From Lentisphaeria bacterium (GTDB taxonomy: Bacteria > Verrucomicrobiota > Lentisphaeria > Victivallales > Victivallaceae), in the NCBI GenBank assembly GCA_017504435.1, contig JAFVRD010000053.1:124001-188000 (forward strand): a stretch of DNA of 64,000 nucleotides. Direction: 5' to 3'. The notes under the pieces were generated by a model. It ran no database searches. It had not been told where the DNA came from and saw only the letters and a list, made by a program, of their open reading frames with translations. Numbering within the stretch: position 1 is the first letter of the stretch; each line of letters opens with the position of its first letter. Position numbers and translations under genes: made by a program. Below, one piece after another: positions 43,760 through 52,316 of this stretch.

Positions 43760-44614
43760 TCAAAATTCAATAAACATCGCATCTTCGGCAAATACCGGTT
43801 TACTGCCCCATGCTTTGGCGGTGCGCTGCATGGATTCCTCCGGATGGTTGAGAATATCTCTGCCGTGATGGACAAAGACCAGTTTCCGTACGGTCCATTT
43901 GGAATTGCCGCGGATGCGTCCGGCGATTTCCCAGGGGTGGTGGTGACCGGTTTCGACCAGCAGGATATCGCAATCGCTCAGAAAGGGATCAAGTTCATCA
44001 ATATGCTTCATATCTCCGGAAAAGACGATTTTTTTATTTCCGGCAAAAATCCGGTAACTGTAAGAGAGCCATGCCCCATCCGGAGCCGGTTTGCAGTGTT
44101 TATTGCGGAGGGCTTCCACTTTGATCGTACCGTCATCAAAAATGATTCCCGGCTGTACCGGTATAGCTGATACGCATCTGCGGTAACCTTTTTTCCCTTT
44201 GCCGCCGAAATCCAGTGCATTGACCATAGCATCCAGCTGTTGCGGCTGCGGGGTATAAACCGGCAGGGGGGAGACGTCGGGTTTGCGTTTGAAGCGGACA
44301 GCGACTTTGTTGCGGGTCCAGAGCAAATGGGACAAGCCGTTGACATGGTCAAAATGCGGATGTGAAATGAATATCGCCCGCAGTTTCAGCAGATCGATAT
44401 TATTGACACTGGCAGTATGGGCGCAATTCTCTCCGGCATCAAATTGATAAAGTCTGCCGCCGGTTTCCAGTGTCCATGCGGTATGGTGACGTCCGGGCAT
44501 CGGTTCAGTGCCGGAACAGCTGCCCAGAATGCAGATACGGTTGAGTTCTGCTGCATGGAGGTTGACCCAAAACAATGCCGCAGCCGCGAATAAAAAGGAA
44601 GTCGTCTTTTTCAT
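43760..44614 (-). CDS. Metallo-beta-lactamase-fold hydrolase, exported paralogue
   Basis: From ATG 44614 (MKKTTSFLFAAAALFWVNLH) the protein has 284 residues with a signal peptide. It carries ILGSCSGTEPMPGRHHTAW, the MBL motif ISHPHFDHVNG, FSGDMKHIDE and VFVHHGRDIL. It is thus the exported twin of the 42218-42994 protein, with the same motif order. One acts outside the cytoplasmic membrane and the other inside, so a substrate could be cut in both compartments. The upstream ribosome-binding site is weak, and a stem-loop (44642-44686) separates it from the large exported protein gene. Confidence 0.75.
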   Translation of the reverse strand: MKKTTSFLFAAAALFWVNLHAAELNRICILGSCSGTEPMPGRHHTAWTLETGGRLYQFDAGENCAHTASVNNIDLLKLRAIFISHPHFDHVNGLSHLLWTRNKVAVRFKRKPDVSPLPVYTPQPQQLDAMVNALDFGGKGKKGYRRCVSAIPVQPGIIFDDGTIKVEALRNKHCKPAPDGAWLSYSYRIFAGNKKIVFSGDMKHIDELDPFLSDCDILLVETGHHHPWEIAGRIRGNSKWTVRKLVFVHHGRDILNHPEESMQRTAKAWGSKPVFAEDAMFIEF

Positions 44615-44641
44615 ACAGATGAGCTCGTTGAAAGATTGATC

Positions 44642-44686
44642 ACGATACAGAAACCGGTTGTATTGAACCGCCAATTCCTGTATCGT
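44642..44686. other. Intergenic stem-loop
   Basis: ACGATACAG (44642-44650) pairs with CTGTATCGT (44678-44686), with an inner CGGTT/AACCG hairpin (44655-44659/44666-44670). No T run follows on the transcribed (minus) strand, so it is more likely an mRNA processing or stability element than a terminator. Confidence 0.7.
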
Positions 44687-44694
44687 AATATGGG

Positions 44695-47397
44695 TTATCT
44701 GATTTTGTTGCGCTTCATCATTTCCAGCAAAGTCGGGCGCAGCGGGCGTTTGGCTTTGGCGGGCATGAGGGTTTGGTTGTTCAGACCGATTTTTGCGAAT
44801 TCTTTAGTATCCGGCAACCGGCCGTAATACGGATAAGCGGCATCCAAAGCGTTGAGTACGGCGAGGGTGATGTTTTTGCCGTCACCGGCGGTTTTTGCAA
44901 TCACCCGGATGGTGTTATCCTCTGCGAATGCCCGACCGGACTGGTAAGACTTCAATTCATCCGGAGCGACTTCCATTTTGATGACCACCGCATCGGCACC
45001 GGGGGTGCCGTTGATGACCGGTTCGGCGTATGAACCGGATTTCTCCTGCGTATAGAATCTGACCCATTCGGCAATACGTTCAGCTTCATTGCGCAACTCC
45101 TGCGGAGTTTGGATAAAGAGTTTCCGGGCGCCGGCTTTGGCGGGCAGATCAAATGCGGTGAGAGTTTCTTTGTCCAATTCTGCGGCGGAGAAGCGTGGGT
45201 ATTCCACCAACGAGAGGGTGGCGGTCAGCAAATTCGCCGCCTGCACGTCGCTTTCCCATTTCGTGGAATCGAGTGTATATTTGACCGGTTCACCGTTTTT
45301 GAAACGCAGAGTATCTTCAAGGCAGCTGATCCGCACCTGTGCGCCGGGTTCGCTGCGGAAAAATCCGGCATCAGCCTGAAAACGTTTGGTGGTTTTGAAT
45401 TGGAAACGGTGGAATGGGGCTTTCCCGGCTTCTGCAACCAATTCACCGGCAGCGGTCAGCTGCTCTTTGGCATCGACCAGCGCGCAGACTTTAAGGATCT
45501 TGTATGAACGGGGTTCCAGCGAAATTTCAGCGATAGTGCCCCGGGAATCGAGAACTGATGTCACCGGCGAGTTGGCACTTCCGGAGATCAGTGCCGCACG
45601 GTTGTCCCAGTAAGCGGCGGGAAATTCCACTTTGAATGAGTGTGCTTTGTAATCTGGATTGATCAGTACGATACTGGCACCGGAGCCTTTGCCGTAGCGT
45701 GCGGCAAGTATATTTTCCGGAACGGTGACAGCGGGGGAGGGCTGCCAGCCCTGCCGGACAAGATCGACCAGTACCGGTACGGCATCCATAATATTTTTCA
45801 CGCCGACCGAGGGCATCCACGGAGCCGGAATACCACCCCAGTAAAAACTGAGGAAAAGGATATTGTCCATGACCTGCCGGTAAGCATCTTGAGCTTCAGC
45901 TTTGCTCATATCATCCCAGTCGATCCATTTGAGCCGTCCGGGTGAGGCATGTTTGTGCCAGGCCACGGCTTTGGGAGAGCCGAGGCGTGCACGCATGGCT
46001 TCGATACGGAGCAGGCGTTTGGGATCTCCCATGGGGTGTCCTTCATAGAGAGCACTGTCGGCGCGGACGCCGATCATGTACGGGGAAACGAGTTTGAAAT
46101 TGACGGCATTCGCCATTCTTTCGTTTCCGGAGAATTGTTTACGGGCATGGTCGAGCAGAGCGGAAATACCGGCGGCTTCGATGACCATGGGTTTGCCTTT
46201 TTCAAAACTTTTCGGGTAGGTGTTTTTGAATCCGGCATTTTCTTCACCGATCTGGCGGTGGGCGAAGCAGGAATCCCAGCCGATACCTTTGGCGGCGGGG
46301 AAATCTTTGGGAATGGTGGTCAAGCTCTGTTTGAATAATTCACCGTAACCGGTTCCCCACGGATAAATGCCATAGATGACATCCATGCTCCAGCAGCGGC
46401 GTTTGGTATTTTCTTTAGCATATTCGATACCGGGGAAGTGATCTTTCCAGATGCTCCATTCGGTCCATGCCACGTTGAGATACCACATCGGAGCGACACT
46501 CTGGAATCCGGATGGTGCGAGGCGGCGGGTGATATTGTCGCGGTGGGCCTGCACGCGTTCTTTGGAATAGTTTCTCCAACCGACAGACCATTTGTCGGAA
46601 ATTCCCCAGTCACCGGCGCGGACAAACGGTTTGTAGCACCACTCCCAGCAGCCGCGGCCGCCGTAGTAACGGCGGAGGAGATCGCTGGGAAACTTCACAT
46701 CAAATTTGTTCGGGGTCCAGTACATATATGAGGCTTCGCCGGAAATAACATCTTTGGAAATTCTGTCTGCCGGCATATAGGCGTTGGGAAAAAGGTCATA
46801 CCAGTGCTGGATGACATCGTGATAATCGTATTTCGCCCGGGTGGCGGCAGCGGTGAAACCGGCTTTGAATTCGATACCCGGTTCCAGATAGACCGGCAAT
46901 GCCACGGTCAGGAACTGCTTATCGCCTCGCCGGGTAACAAATGAATCGACTCTGCTGGCAAGGAGCATCGGGTCAAGACCGAGGATAAGTGCGGTATTTT
47001 TGGCAATGGCGGCATTGGCTGGGAACCAGGTGGAGAGTATTTTGTCCGCCGGGTCAAACTTCAGAGAATTGTCATTGACATAGCCGTTCCACCACCGGTA
47101 ATTGTCAAACGGGATCTCCGCGGTGGCGGTCACCCGGAGAAATTGCGGTTTGGCAGCATTGTTTTTCAGGGTGATTTTCAAATCAGTTCTGGCATCTCCG
47201 GTTTTAGCGGAGTGCGTGACGGCGACTTTGGCGGGGGTCACGGTTTGATAAGTTTCCTCTTCTCCGGGTTTGGAGGTCAATTGTTCGATGTACCAATTGA
47301 TTTTTACCGGCTTCGGCAGGAGTGCGGATCGCAATTCCGCTCCGGCTGCTGTTATCGTTCCGAGCAGGAGGAGCGACAGAAAAAATACTTTTTTCAT
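44695..47397 (-). CDS. Large exported protein, possible glycosidase-like
   Basis: This 900-residue protein has a signal peptide (MKKVFFLSLLLLGTITAAGA). An N-terminal beta region is followed by a long aromatic-rich middle part (SIWKDHFPGIEY, WSMDVIYGIYPWGTGYGEL, KGIGWDSCFAHRQIGEENAG) that looks like a (beta/alpha)8 barrel. Later segments (SIVLINPDYKAHSF) resemble a beta-sandwich. The overall look suggests a polysaccharide-acting enzyme, but no glycoside-hydrolase signature is recognised with confidence. It has its own consensus promoter and lies between pseudopilin genes and MBL hydrolases. Confidence 0.55.
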   Translation of the reverse strand: MKKVFFLSLLLLGTITAAGAELRSALLPKPVKINWYIEQLTSKPGEEETYQTVTPAKVAVTHSAKTGDARTDLKITLKNNAAKPQFLRVTATAEIPFDNYRWWNGYVNDNSLKFDPADKILSTWFPANAAIAKNTALILGLDPMLLASRVDSFVTRRGDKQFLTVALPVYLEPGIEFKAGFTAAATRAKYDYHDVIQHWYDLFPNAYMPADRISKDVISGEASYMYWTPNKFDVKFPSDLLRRYYGGRGCWEWCYKPFVRAGDWGISDKWSVGWRNYSKERVQAHRDNITRRLAPSGFQSVAPMWYLNVAWTEWSIWKDHFPGIEYAKENTKRRCWSMDVIYGIYPWGTGYGELFKQSLTTIPKDFPAAKGIGWDSCFAHRQIGEENAGFKNTYPKSFEKGKPMVIEAAGISALLDHARKQFSGNERMANAVNFKLVSPYMIGVRADSALYEGHPMGDPKRLLRIEAMRARLGSPKAVAWHKHASPGRLKWIDWDDMSKAEAQDAYRQVMDNILFLSFYWGGIPAPWMPSVGVKNIMDAVPVLVDLVRQGWQPSPAVTVPENILAARYGKGSGASIVLINPDYKAHSFKVEFPAAYWDNRAALISGSANSPVTSVLDSRGTIAEISLEPRSYKILKVCALVDAKEQLTAAGELVAEAGKAPFHRFQFKTTKRFQADAGFFRSEPGAQVRISCLEDTLRFKNGEPVKYTLDSTKWESDVQAANLLTATLSLVEYPRFSAAELDKETLTAFDLPAKAGARKLFIQTPQELRNEAERIAEWVRFYTQEKSGSYAEPVINGTPGADAVVIKMEVAPDELKSYQSGRAFAEDNTIRVIAKTAGDGKNITLAVLNALDAAYPYYGRLPDTKEFAKIGLNNQTLMPAKAKRPLRPTLLEMMKRNKIR

Positions 47398-47457
47398 AAC
47401 ATTTATCCTTTTCTTTAGTTAGAATGAAATATGTCTATTATGTATGGTATCTGATGA

Positions 47458-47486
47458 ATTATACATCATCAACATAAATTTGTCAA
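47458..47486 (-). promoter_or_regulatory. Consensus promoter of the large exported protein gene, with possible operator
   Basis: On the minus strand TTGACA (47481-47486) and TATAAT (47458-47463) are 17 bp apart, a perfect match to the sigma-70 consensus. A palindrome TGATGA-N8-TCATCA overlaps the -10, so a repressor may act here. Confidence 0.75.
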
Positions 47487-47521
47487 CCGCAGAAAAGGAT
47501 TTTTTGGAAAATTTTTTTCTT

Positions 47522-48511
47522 TTACCAACTTGTTGCCGGGGAACCGGTGTTTTTGATGTTGAACCCGGTCCATTGAACTGCCGCAGTACCGATACGCAAA
47601 TCGTAATAAGGCAGATCCGGTCTGGTGATCGTCCGGCTTTCCACGTGACCATCTACAAACAGGATATTCAGCTGTTTGCTCATATGGCGTGCATGCGGTT
47701 CGCCGATGTCATCTTTATTATCCCTGCGGGCATAAGTTGTGCTGTGATAGAGACGGCAGGCACCATGAAATCTGCCATCAGTATATCTTTTATAAGTATC
47801 CATCATGCAAAACATTTTTTGCGGGTGCAGAATATCGCCGGGTTTTAATGCTGTTTGGCTGGTCAGTCCTGTGACACCAGCAGCTTCATCCTCATGATCA
47901 AATCCTTTGGCGAATCGACCGGAGCCGCAGGTGGAATAAACATATCCGTAGCCGGTGTATGCAATATTTCCTTCGGCATTGGTATATTTTGCCTGATCCC
48001 GGTTGGAACCGTCACTGTCGGGAAAATCCACCTGCAGAGACGGACACTCAAATGTTTGCAAACTGACTCCGAGATATTGATTGAAATATCCGGTCCAACT
48101 TACTGACTTGTTAAGTTTTTTCTTGGACCAGCCGGTATACATATAAATAGGCAAATAACCATTTTCAGTGACGTAAATGTGAAATGCTCCTCCGAGCTGT
48201 TTCATGTTATTGGTACAGTTGGACATTTTCCCCCGGTCACGGGCCTGTTGCAATGCCGGCAGCAGTATTGCGGCAAGAATCGCGATAATCGCGATCACAA
48301 CCAGAAGTTCAATCAGCGTGAACGCTGATTGAGTGAAGATGTGAAGGTGTGAAGAGCATTTTTGACCGCTGTCAAAAATGCGTGAAGTGCGCCCTTGCGG
48401 GCGTAAGGATGTGTCGTTTTTATAAATTATTTTGAGGTAATAAAACGGCAAAACCCTAACTTTACAAGCCGCACTCACCAACAGTTCAATAAGGGTAAAA
48501 TGCTTTTTCAT
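47522..48511 (-). CDS. Pseudopilin-like exported protein with two prepilin motifs
   Basis: The 329 residues start [12 protein letters not shown], then a 51-residue insert, and then a second [18 protein letters not shown] (from residue 64) with [13 protein letters not shown]. The second copy is the complete prepilin methylation and helix motif; the first is truncated after ELLV. The remainder ([21 protein letters not shown] and [16 protein letters not shown]) matches the twin gene 48527-49387 and resembles DUF1559-type pseudopilins. Whichever signal is used, a type-II-secretion-like pathway would process it. The insert DNA contains hairpins and has no Shine-Dalgarno before its ATG. Confidence 0.7.
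   Translation of the reverse strand: MKKHFTLIELLVSAACKVRVLPFYYLKIIYKNDTSLRPQGRTSRIFDSGQKCSSHLHIFTQSAFTLIELLVVIAIIAILAAILLPALQQARDRGKMSNCTNNMKQLGGAFHIYVTENGYLPIYMYTGWSKKKLNKSVSWTGYFNQYLGVSLQTFECPSLQVDFPDSDGSNRDQAKYTNAEGNIAYTGYGYVYSTCGSGRFAKGFDHEDEAAGVTGLTSQTALKPGDILHPQKMFCMMDTYKRYTDGRFHGACRLYHSTTYARRDNKDDIGEPHARHMSKQLNILFVDGHVESRTITRPDLPYYDLRIGTAAVQWTGFNIKNTGSPATSW
48309..48404. repeat. Three consecutive hairpins inside the pseudopilin insert
   Basis: TCAATCAGCGT-GA-ACGCTGATTGA (48309-48332), GCATTTTTGAC-CGCT-GTCAAAAATGC (48356-48381) and CGCCC-TTGC-GGGCG (48390-48403), with GTGAAG at 48333, 48341, 48349 and 48382 between them. Confidence 0.9.
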
Positions 48512-48526
48512 AAAAACTTCGCTAAA

Positions 48527-49387
48527 TCAGTATGAAGCTCCCATACTCGGGAGCGAACCGGTGTTGTTCAGATCCCAGCCGGTCCACTGCACAGCGTGCG
48601 CACCTCTTCTGAGAGTGTAATACGGATTGGCAGGATATTCAATATCCCGGAACTCCACATGACCGTCACCGAATACAATATTCAATCCTTTGTTTTTCAG
48701 ATGCCGGGCATGCGGCATGCCGACTGCACCGTCGTATTTCGACTCTCCGGACGGATAAGAGGATTGTTCATAGTATTGGACCCGGTAAGAGCCGCGGACA
48801 GGTCCGTTTACACCCAAATGTTTGACATAAGTATCCATAGCAAAAAACATTTTGTCTGCATATCTGATGTCGGAGACTTTACGTACCGTCCGGTCAGTGG
48901 CGTGGTCTGTGCCGTTATACATGTATTCAACAGTTGTACCTCGGACATGTCTGCCGCTGCCGGCACATTCGTACGTATAGCCGTATCCGGTCCACAGCCG
49001 GCTTCTGTTGTATGTGGCGTGTTCTGCATTTTGATCAAAAAGCTTGTTATCACGCGAATAAGTTGCCTGCAGCGATGGGCAGACAAATGAATTCGGGGCT
49101 GCCAGTTTGGTGTCAACAAAGTACCCGGTCCAATCATAAGCTTTGTCGGCTCTGGCGCGGGTCGGTGCGACGATACCATAAGGGATGCAATGTTCAGTTT
49201 GCTGCATGTAGGTGTTGTATGCGGTTCCGAGCTGTTTCATGTGGCCGGTGCACTGCGATTGTTTACCGCGTTCGCGAGCCTGCTGCAATGCGGGCAGCAG
49301 CATGGCAGCAAGAATGGCGATGATCGCGATCACCACCAGCAGTTCGATAAGGGTGAACGAATGATGATATGATTTTGAAATGGTCAT
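48527..49387 (-). CDS. Pseudopilin-like exported protein (DUF1559-type)
   Basis: ATG 49387 follows GGGAGG; an ATG eight codons earlier is less well placed. The 286 residues carry a short positive leader, the prepilin motif [20 protein letters not shown] and [13 protein letters not shown], then a globular part with [13 protein letters not shown] and [20 protein letters not shown]. Such pseudopilins are processed by a prepilin peptidase and are abundant in Lentisphaerota, often near exported enzymes. The downstream pseudopilin, 15 bp away, is similar in sequence and length. The role is probably secretion, attachment or substrate display. Confidence 0.8.
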   Translation of the reverse strand: MTISKSYHHSFTLIELLVVIAIIAILAAMLLPALQQARERGKQSQCTGHMKQLGTAYNTYMQQTEHCIPYGIVAPTRARADKAYDWTGYFVDTKLAAPNSFVCPSLQATYSRDNKLFDQNAEHATYNRSRLWTGYGYTYECAGSGRHVRGTTVEYMYNGTDHATDRTVRKVSDIRYADKMFFAMDTYVKHLGVNGPVRGSYRVQYYEQSSYPSGESKYDGAVGMPHARHLKNKGLNIVFGDGHVEFRDIEYPANPYYTLRRGAHAVQWTGWDLNNTGSLPSMGASY

Positions 49388-49429
49388 TTTGCAGTACCTC
49401 CCATGGAACACTGTTGATTATGTATATTA

Positions 49430-49458
49430 AGTATACACAATGAATGTGCTTTTGTCAA
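49430..49458 (-). promoter_or_regulatory. Consensus promoter of the pseudopilin pair, with palindrome at the -10
   Basis: On the minus strand TTGACA (49453-49458) and TATACT (49430-49435) are 17 bp apart. TGTATA-N5-TATACA overlaps the -10, a possible operator. Confidence 0.75.
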
Positions 49459-49506
49459 GTGCTTTATCGGGAAAAAATGAGATTGTTTGCGTAAAATACC
49501 GGAATT

Positions 49507-49535
49507 TTGCAAAATTTGCCAATGTGGTGTATATT
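49507..49535 (+). promoter_or_regulatory. Promoter of the WecA-type fusion gene
   Basis: TTGCAA (49507-49512), a 17-bp spacer and TATATT (49530-49535), 42 bp before the start. Confidence 0.65.
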
Positions 49536-49577
49536 ATTTAAATGTGTGTGGTGTGCAATCTTCATTAAGGAGTTGTT

Positions 49578-52175
49578 ATGAGCGAATTTTGGTATCATGC
49601 GCTGAATTATGCGGTTTATCCCCTGATCGCATTCGCGCTTTCGCTGTTTTTTACCGCCGTATGTATCCGTATATTGCCGAAACTGGGGTTTATAGATGCG
49701 CCCGGTGGCAGACATATCCACGCCCGGATCGTACCGCGCGGCGGCGGGATCGCCATCGTATTGTCGGTACTGGTCACGATGGTCGCTTATGCGGCGGCAG
49801 GCAGAAATGAGCTGGCGGTAACTTTGCTGAAGTCTGGAACTCTGCCGGGGGCATTGATCGTGATGACCGGAATAATTGATGACCGTATCGGCTTGAAATC
49901 GTATGTGAAGTTGATCGCTCAAATCATTGCAGCAGTGCTGATATGGTACGGACTCGACCGGGAATTGACGGTTTTCGGCTGGGTTCTGCCCTGGTATATT
50001 TCGCTGGCTGTGACGGTGCTGTGGGTGGTCGGTGTGATCAATGCATTCAACATGATCGACGGTCTTGACGGTCTGGCAGCCGGATTGGCAACTATTTCCG
50101 GGATCTGTCTGTCGGTGTGGTTCATCAGCCGTCAGAGTCAGATGGCGTTATTTATGCTTATATTTGTGGGGGCTTGTGCCGGATTTTTGCGGTATAATTT
50201 CTCTCCGGCAAAAATTTTTCTTGGCGATACCGGCAGTATGTTTCTCGGATTGTTTCTGGCGGTATCCGGAGCCGGAACGCTGGATTATACCGTAACTGCC
50301 ACGACGCTGCTGCTGCCGCCGCTGATGATCGGAGTGCCGATTTTTGACATGATGCTGGCGGTTTGGCGGCGCAGTATCCGTAAAAAAATCAACCCGGAAG
50401 CTGCCGGATTGATGGATGCTGACAGTGATCATTTGCACCATCGGCTCTTGCGCCGTACCCAAAGCCACTCGCGGGCGGCAATGATAATGTATGTGTTAAG
50501 TGCGGTATTTGCGTTGCTGGCGATAATTCTGCTGTTTGCACGTGACCGGTGTTCCGCAGTTGCTTTTGTGGTGTTGACTTTGACACTGTTGGTGATGCTG
50601 CGCAATTTTGCGGTGGTGGAATTGTATGATTCGGTGACATTTTTGCGTAAAAGTTTGCTATATTTCCGGAAAAGTCTGCTGTGCAGTGCGGTGCATCCGC
50701 TGGTGGATCTTGTGATGATCACTTTTTCAGCAACGATATTCTGTTTCAGCTTGTTGCACCGGTTTTCGCTGAATTTTATCCTTTTGGCAGTTTTGCCGGT
50801 GCTGCTGGTGCTGGCGGTAGGTTCATCCTATCGCATCTATTGGCTCCGGGCGGCGGTAAGAGACCGGCTGAGACTTTTTTTTATTACTCTGCTGGGAACC
50901 GGAGTTTCTGTAGCACTGATCTGCTGGATTTATTTGAAACGCAACGCTGAACCGGATATTACAAAATTTGTAATGGGGGCATTGCTGTTCATGCTGATGA
51001 CCGCTTTGCTGCTTTCATTTGAGCGATTTTTATTGCATTATATGGAAGGCTTCTGGCTCAGTCACTTTATGCTGGATAATTCCGGGGATAAAAAAGAACG
51101 GGTTTTACTGGCAGGCAGAGGTGTTATGCTGCGGCTCGGCGGGCTTTATTTCAATAACAGCCAGCGAACCAGCCGCAATTCGCAGGTCGTCGGTATCGTC
51201 GGAGAGGTTTCCGGTATGCCGCGTGAATTTGATACTCCTGTGCTCGGAAAAATTGAGGATTTGCCGGAAATTTACCGGTCAGTTCCTTTTGACCGGGTGC
51301 TGATAATTGATGCCGGATTGACTGCCGAAGAAAGAGAAAAGATCAGCTGTTTCTGCCGCGAAAGATGTTTGAGTTGTGCGGATTTTGTTGTTTCCGGGCC
51401 GGGATTTGACCGGAAAAATGAACAATCTATCCGCAGTTTTGAGTGCCCGCGTTTTGCATTGGAAATTACGGATATGGTGTTTTTTGCAGTAGTTTCTGCA
51501 ATATGCTCATTTTTTATGTTCAGTGAATTTGATCCGTGGTGCATCGCGGCGATGTTTGCCATGCCGGTGATATTTTTGGCAGCTTCCAAATTGTATCGGG
51601 TCAACTGGGGGCTTGTCGGTCTTTATGATCGTTGGCGTTTACTGCAATTCAGTTTGCTGGGGACGATTTTTGCGCAAATCCTGTGTGTTGTGATCATGGT
51701 GATAAGTAAAGAACGTGAATTCGATATGGATTTCGCTGTTGGTGCTCTTATATATATATTGGTATGCTGCGGGGGACTTCAGTTGTTCCGGCTGCTGCTG
51801 CATCCCGGCATTTTTGCGTGGTATAATTCATTCCGGAGTCGCGGCGAAAAAATTCTTATTCTGGGCGGAGGTTTGCATTGCCGTTTGTATTTGTTCCGGC
51901 TTATGATCGAACCGGGAAAAAATAAACCGGTTCCGATCGGCATAATTGATGATGATCCGGTGTTGCATGGTATGCTGTGTCACGGACTGCGGGTCCTGGG
52001 GGGCGTCGGGGATCTGGTTGATATCCGGAAGCGGTTCGCTTTTGACCGGATCGTGGTGACTCCGGCAGTCGTTTCCGGAAAAGTCCTCAATGAATTGTAC
52101 CGCTTTTGTGCGGATAATGATGTAAAATGCAGTACATTTTGCGTTTGTGAACGCAATGTGGATGAAAATCATTGA
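49578..52175 (+). CDS. WecA/MraY-type transferase fused to two membrane-Rossmann units
   Basis: The 865 residues have three parts. Residues 1-345 are a polyprenyl-phosphate sugar-1-phosphate transferase with IIDDRIGLKSYVK (about 100), NAFNMIDGLDGLAAG (about 155), FLGDTGSMFLG (about 215) and the WecA-type HLHHRLL (about 286). Then come two copies of a four-helix segment plus a Rossmann-like domain, the first with ERVLLAGRG (about 506) and the second with YRVNWGLVGLYDRWRLL and KILILGGG (about 757). These resemble the N-terminal CoA_binding_3 region of CapD/WbpM proteins but lack the epimerase domain. It probably starts a surface glycan on an undecaprenyl carrier. Confidence 0.85.
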   Translation: MSEFWYHALNYAVYPLIAFALSLFFTAVCIRILPKLGFIDAPGGRHIHARIVPRGGGIAIVLSVLVTMVAYAAAGRNELAVTLLKSGTLPGALIVMTGIIDDRIGLKSYVKLIAQIIAAVLIWYGLDRELTVFGWVLPWYISLAVTVLWVVGVINAFNMIDGLDGLAAGLATISGICLSVWFISRQSQMALFMLIFVGACAGFLRYNFSPAKIFLGDTGSMFLGLFLAVSGAGTLDYTVTATTLLLPPLMIGVPIFDMMLAVWRRSIRKKINPEAAGLMDADSDHLHHRLLRRTQSHSRAAMIMYVLSAVFALLAIILLFARDRCSAVAFVVLTLTLLVMLRNFAVVELYDSVTFLRKSLLYFRKSLLCSAVHPLVDLVMITFSATIFCFSLLHRFSLNFILLAVLPVLLVLAVGSSYRIYWLRAAVRDRLRLFFITLLGTGVSVALICWIYLKRNAEPDITKFVMGALLFMLMTALLLSFERFLLHYMEGFWLSHFMLDNSGDKKERVLLAGRGVMLRLGGLYFNNSQRTSRNSQVVGIVGEVSGMPREFDTPVLGKIEDLPEIYRSVPFDRVLIIDAGLTAEEREKISCFCRERCLSCADFVVSGPGFDRKNEQSIRSFECPRFALEITDMVFFAVVSAICSFFMFSEFDPWCIAAMFAMPVIFLAASKLYRVNWGLVGLYDRWRLLQFSLLGTIFAQILCVVIMVISKEREFDMDFAVGALIYILVCCGGLQLFRLLLHPGIFAWYNSFRSRGEKILILGGGLHCRLYLFRLMIEPGKNKPVPIGIIDDDPVLHGMLCHGLRVLGGVGDLVDIRKRFAFDRIVVTPAVVSGKVLNELYRFCADNDVKCSTFCVCERNVDENH

Positions 52176-52208
52176 TCCGGACTGCGGATTAAAACCGGAA
52201 AAAGGCTC

Positions 52209-52235
52209 GTAAAAACGGAAAAAGGCCGTTTTTAC
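52209..52235 (+). terminator. Terminator after the WecA-type fusion gene
   Basis: GTAAAAACGG (52209-52218) pairs with CCGTTTTTAC (52226-52235) around an A-rich loop. The 3' arm itself carries the T run. Confidence 0.7.
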
Positions 52236-52250
52236 CAAAAAAAAGCCAAA

Positions 52251-52293
52251 AAAACGCGATTTTTCAAGAAAAAAACTTGATAAATCGCGTTTT
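52251..52293. other. Strong hairpin overlapping the ribosomal promoter -35
   Basis: AAAACGCGATTT (52251-52262) pairs with AAATCGCGTTTT (52282-52293), with inner TCAAG/CTTGA. The 17-bp stem may end transcription coming from upstream and so insulate the ribosomal operon. Confidence 0.8.
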
Positions 52294-52305
52294 ACGTTGT
52301 ATGTT
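52277..52305 (+). promoter_or_regulatory. Probable promoter of the rplV-secY-cmk operon
   Basis: TTGATA (52277-52282), a 17-bp spacer and TATGTT (52300-52305). Transcription from here would give a leader of about 340 nt. Confidence 0.5.
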
Positions 52306-52316
52306 ATGTAATCTTC

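Noticed and set aside
48333-48387. Repeated GTGAAG as a small CRISPR-like array
   Set aside because: Units are only 6 bp, spacing is 2 bp, and they lie inside a coding sequence; no cas gene exists in the window.
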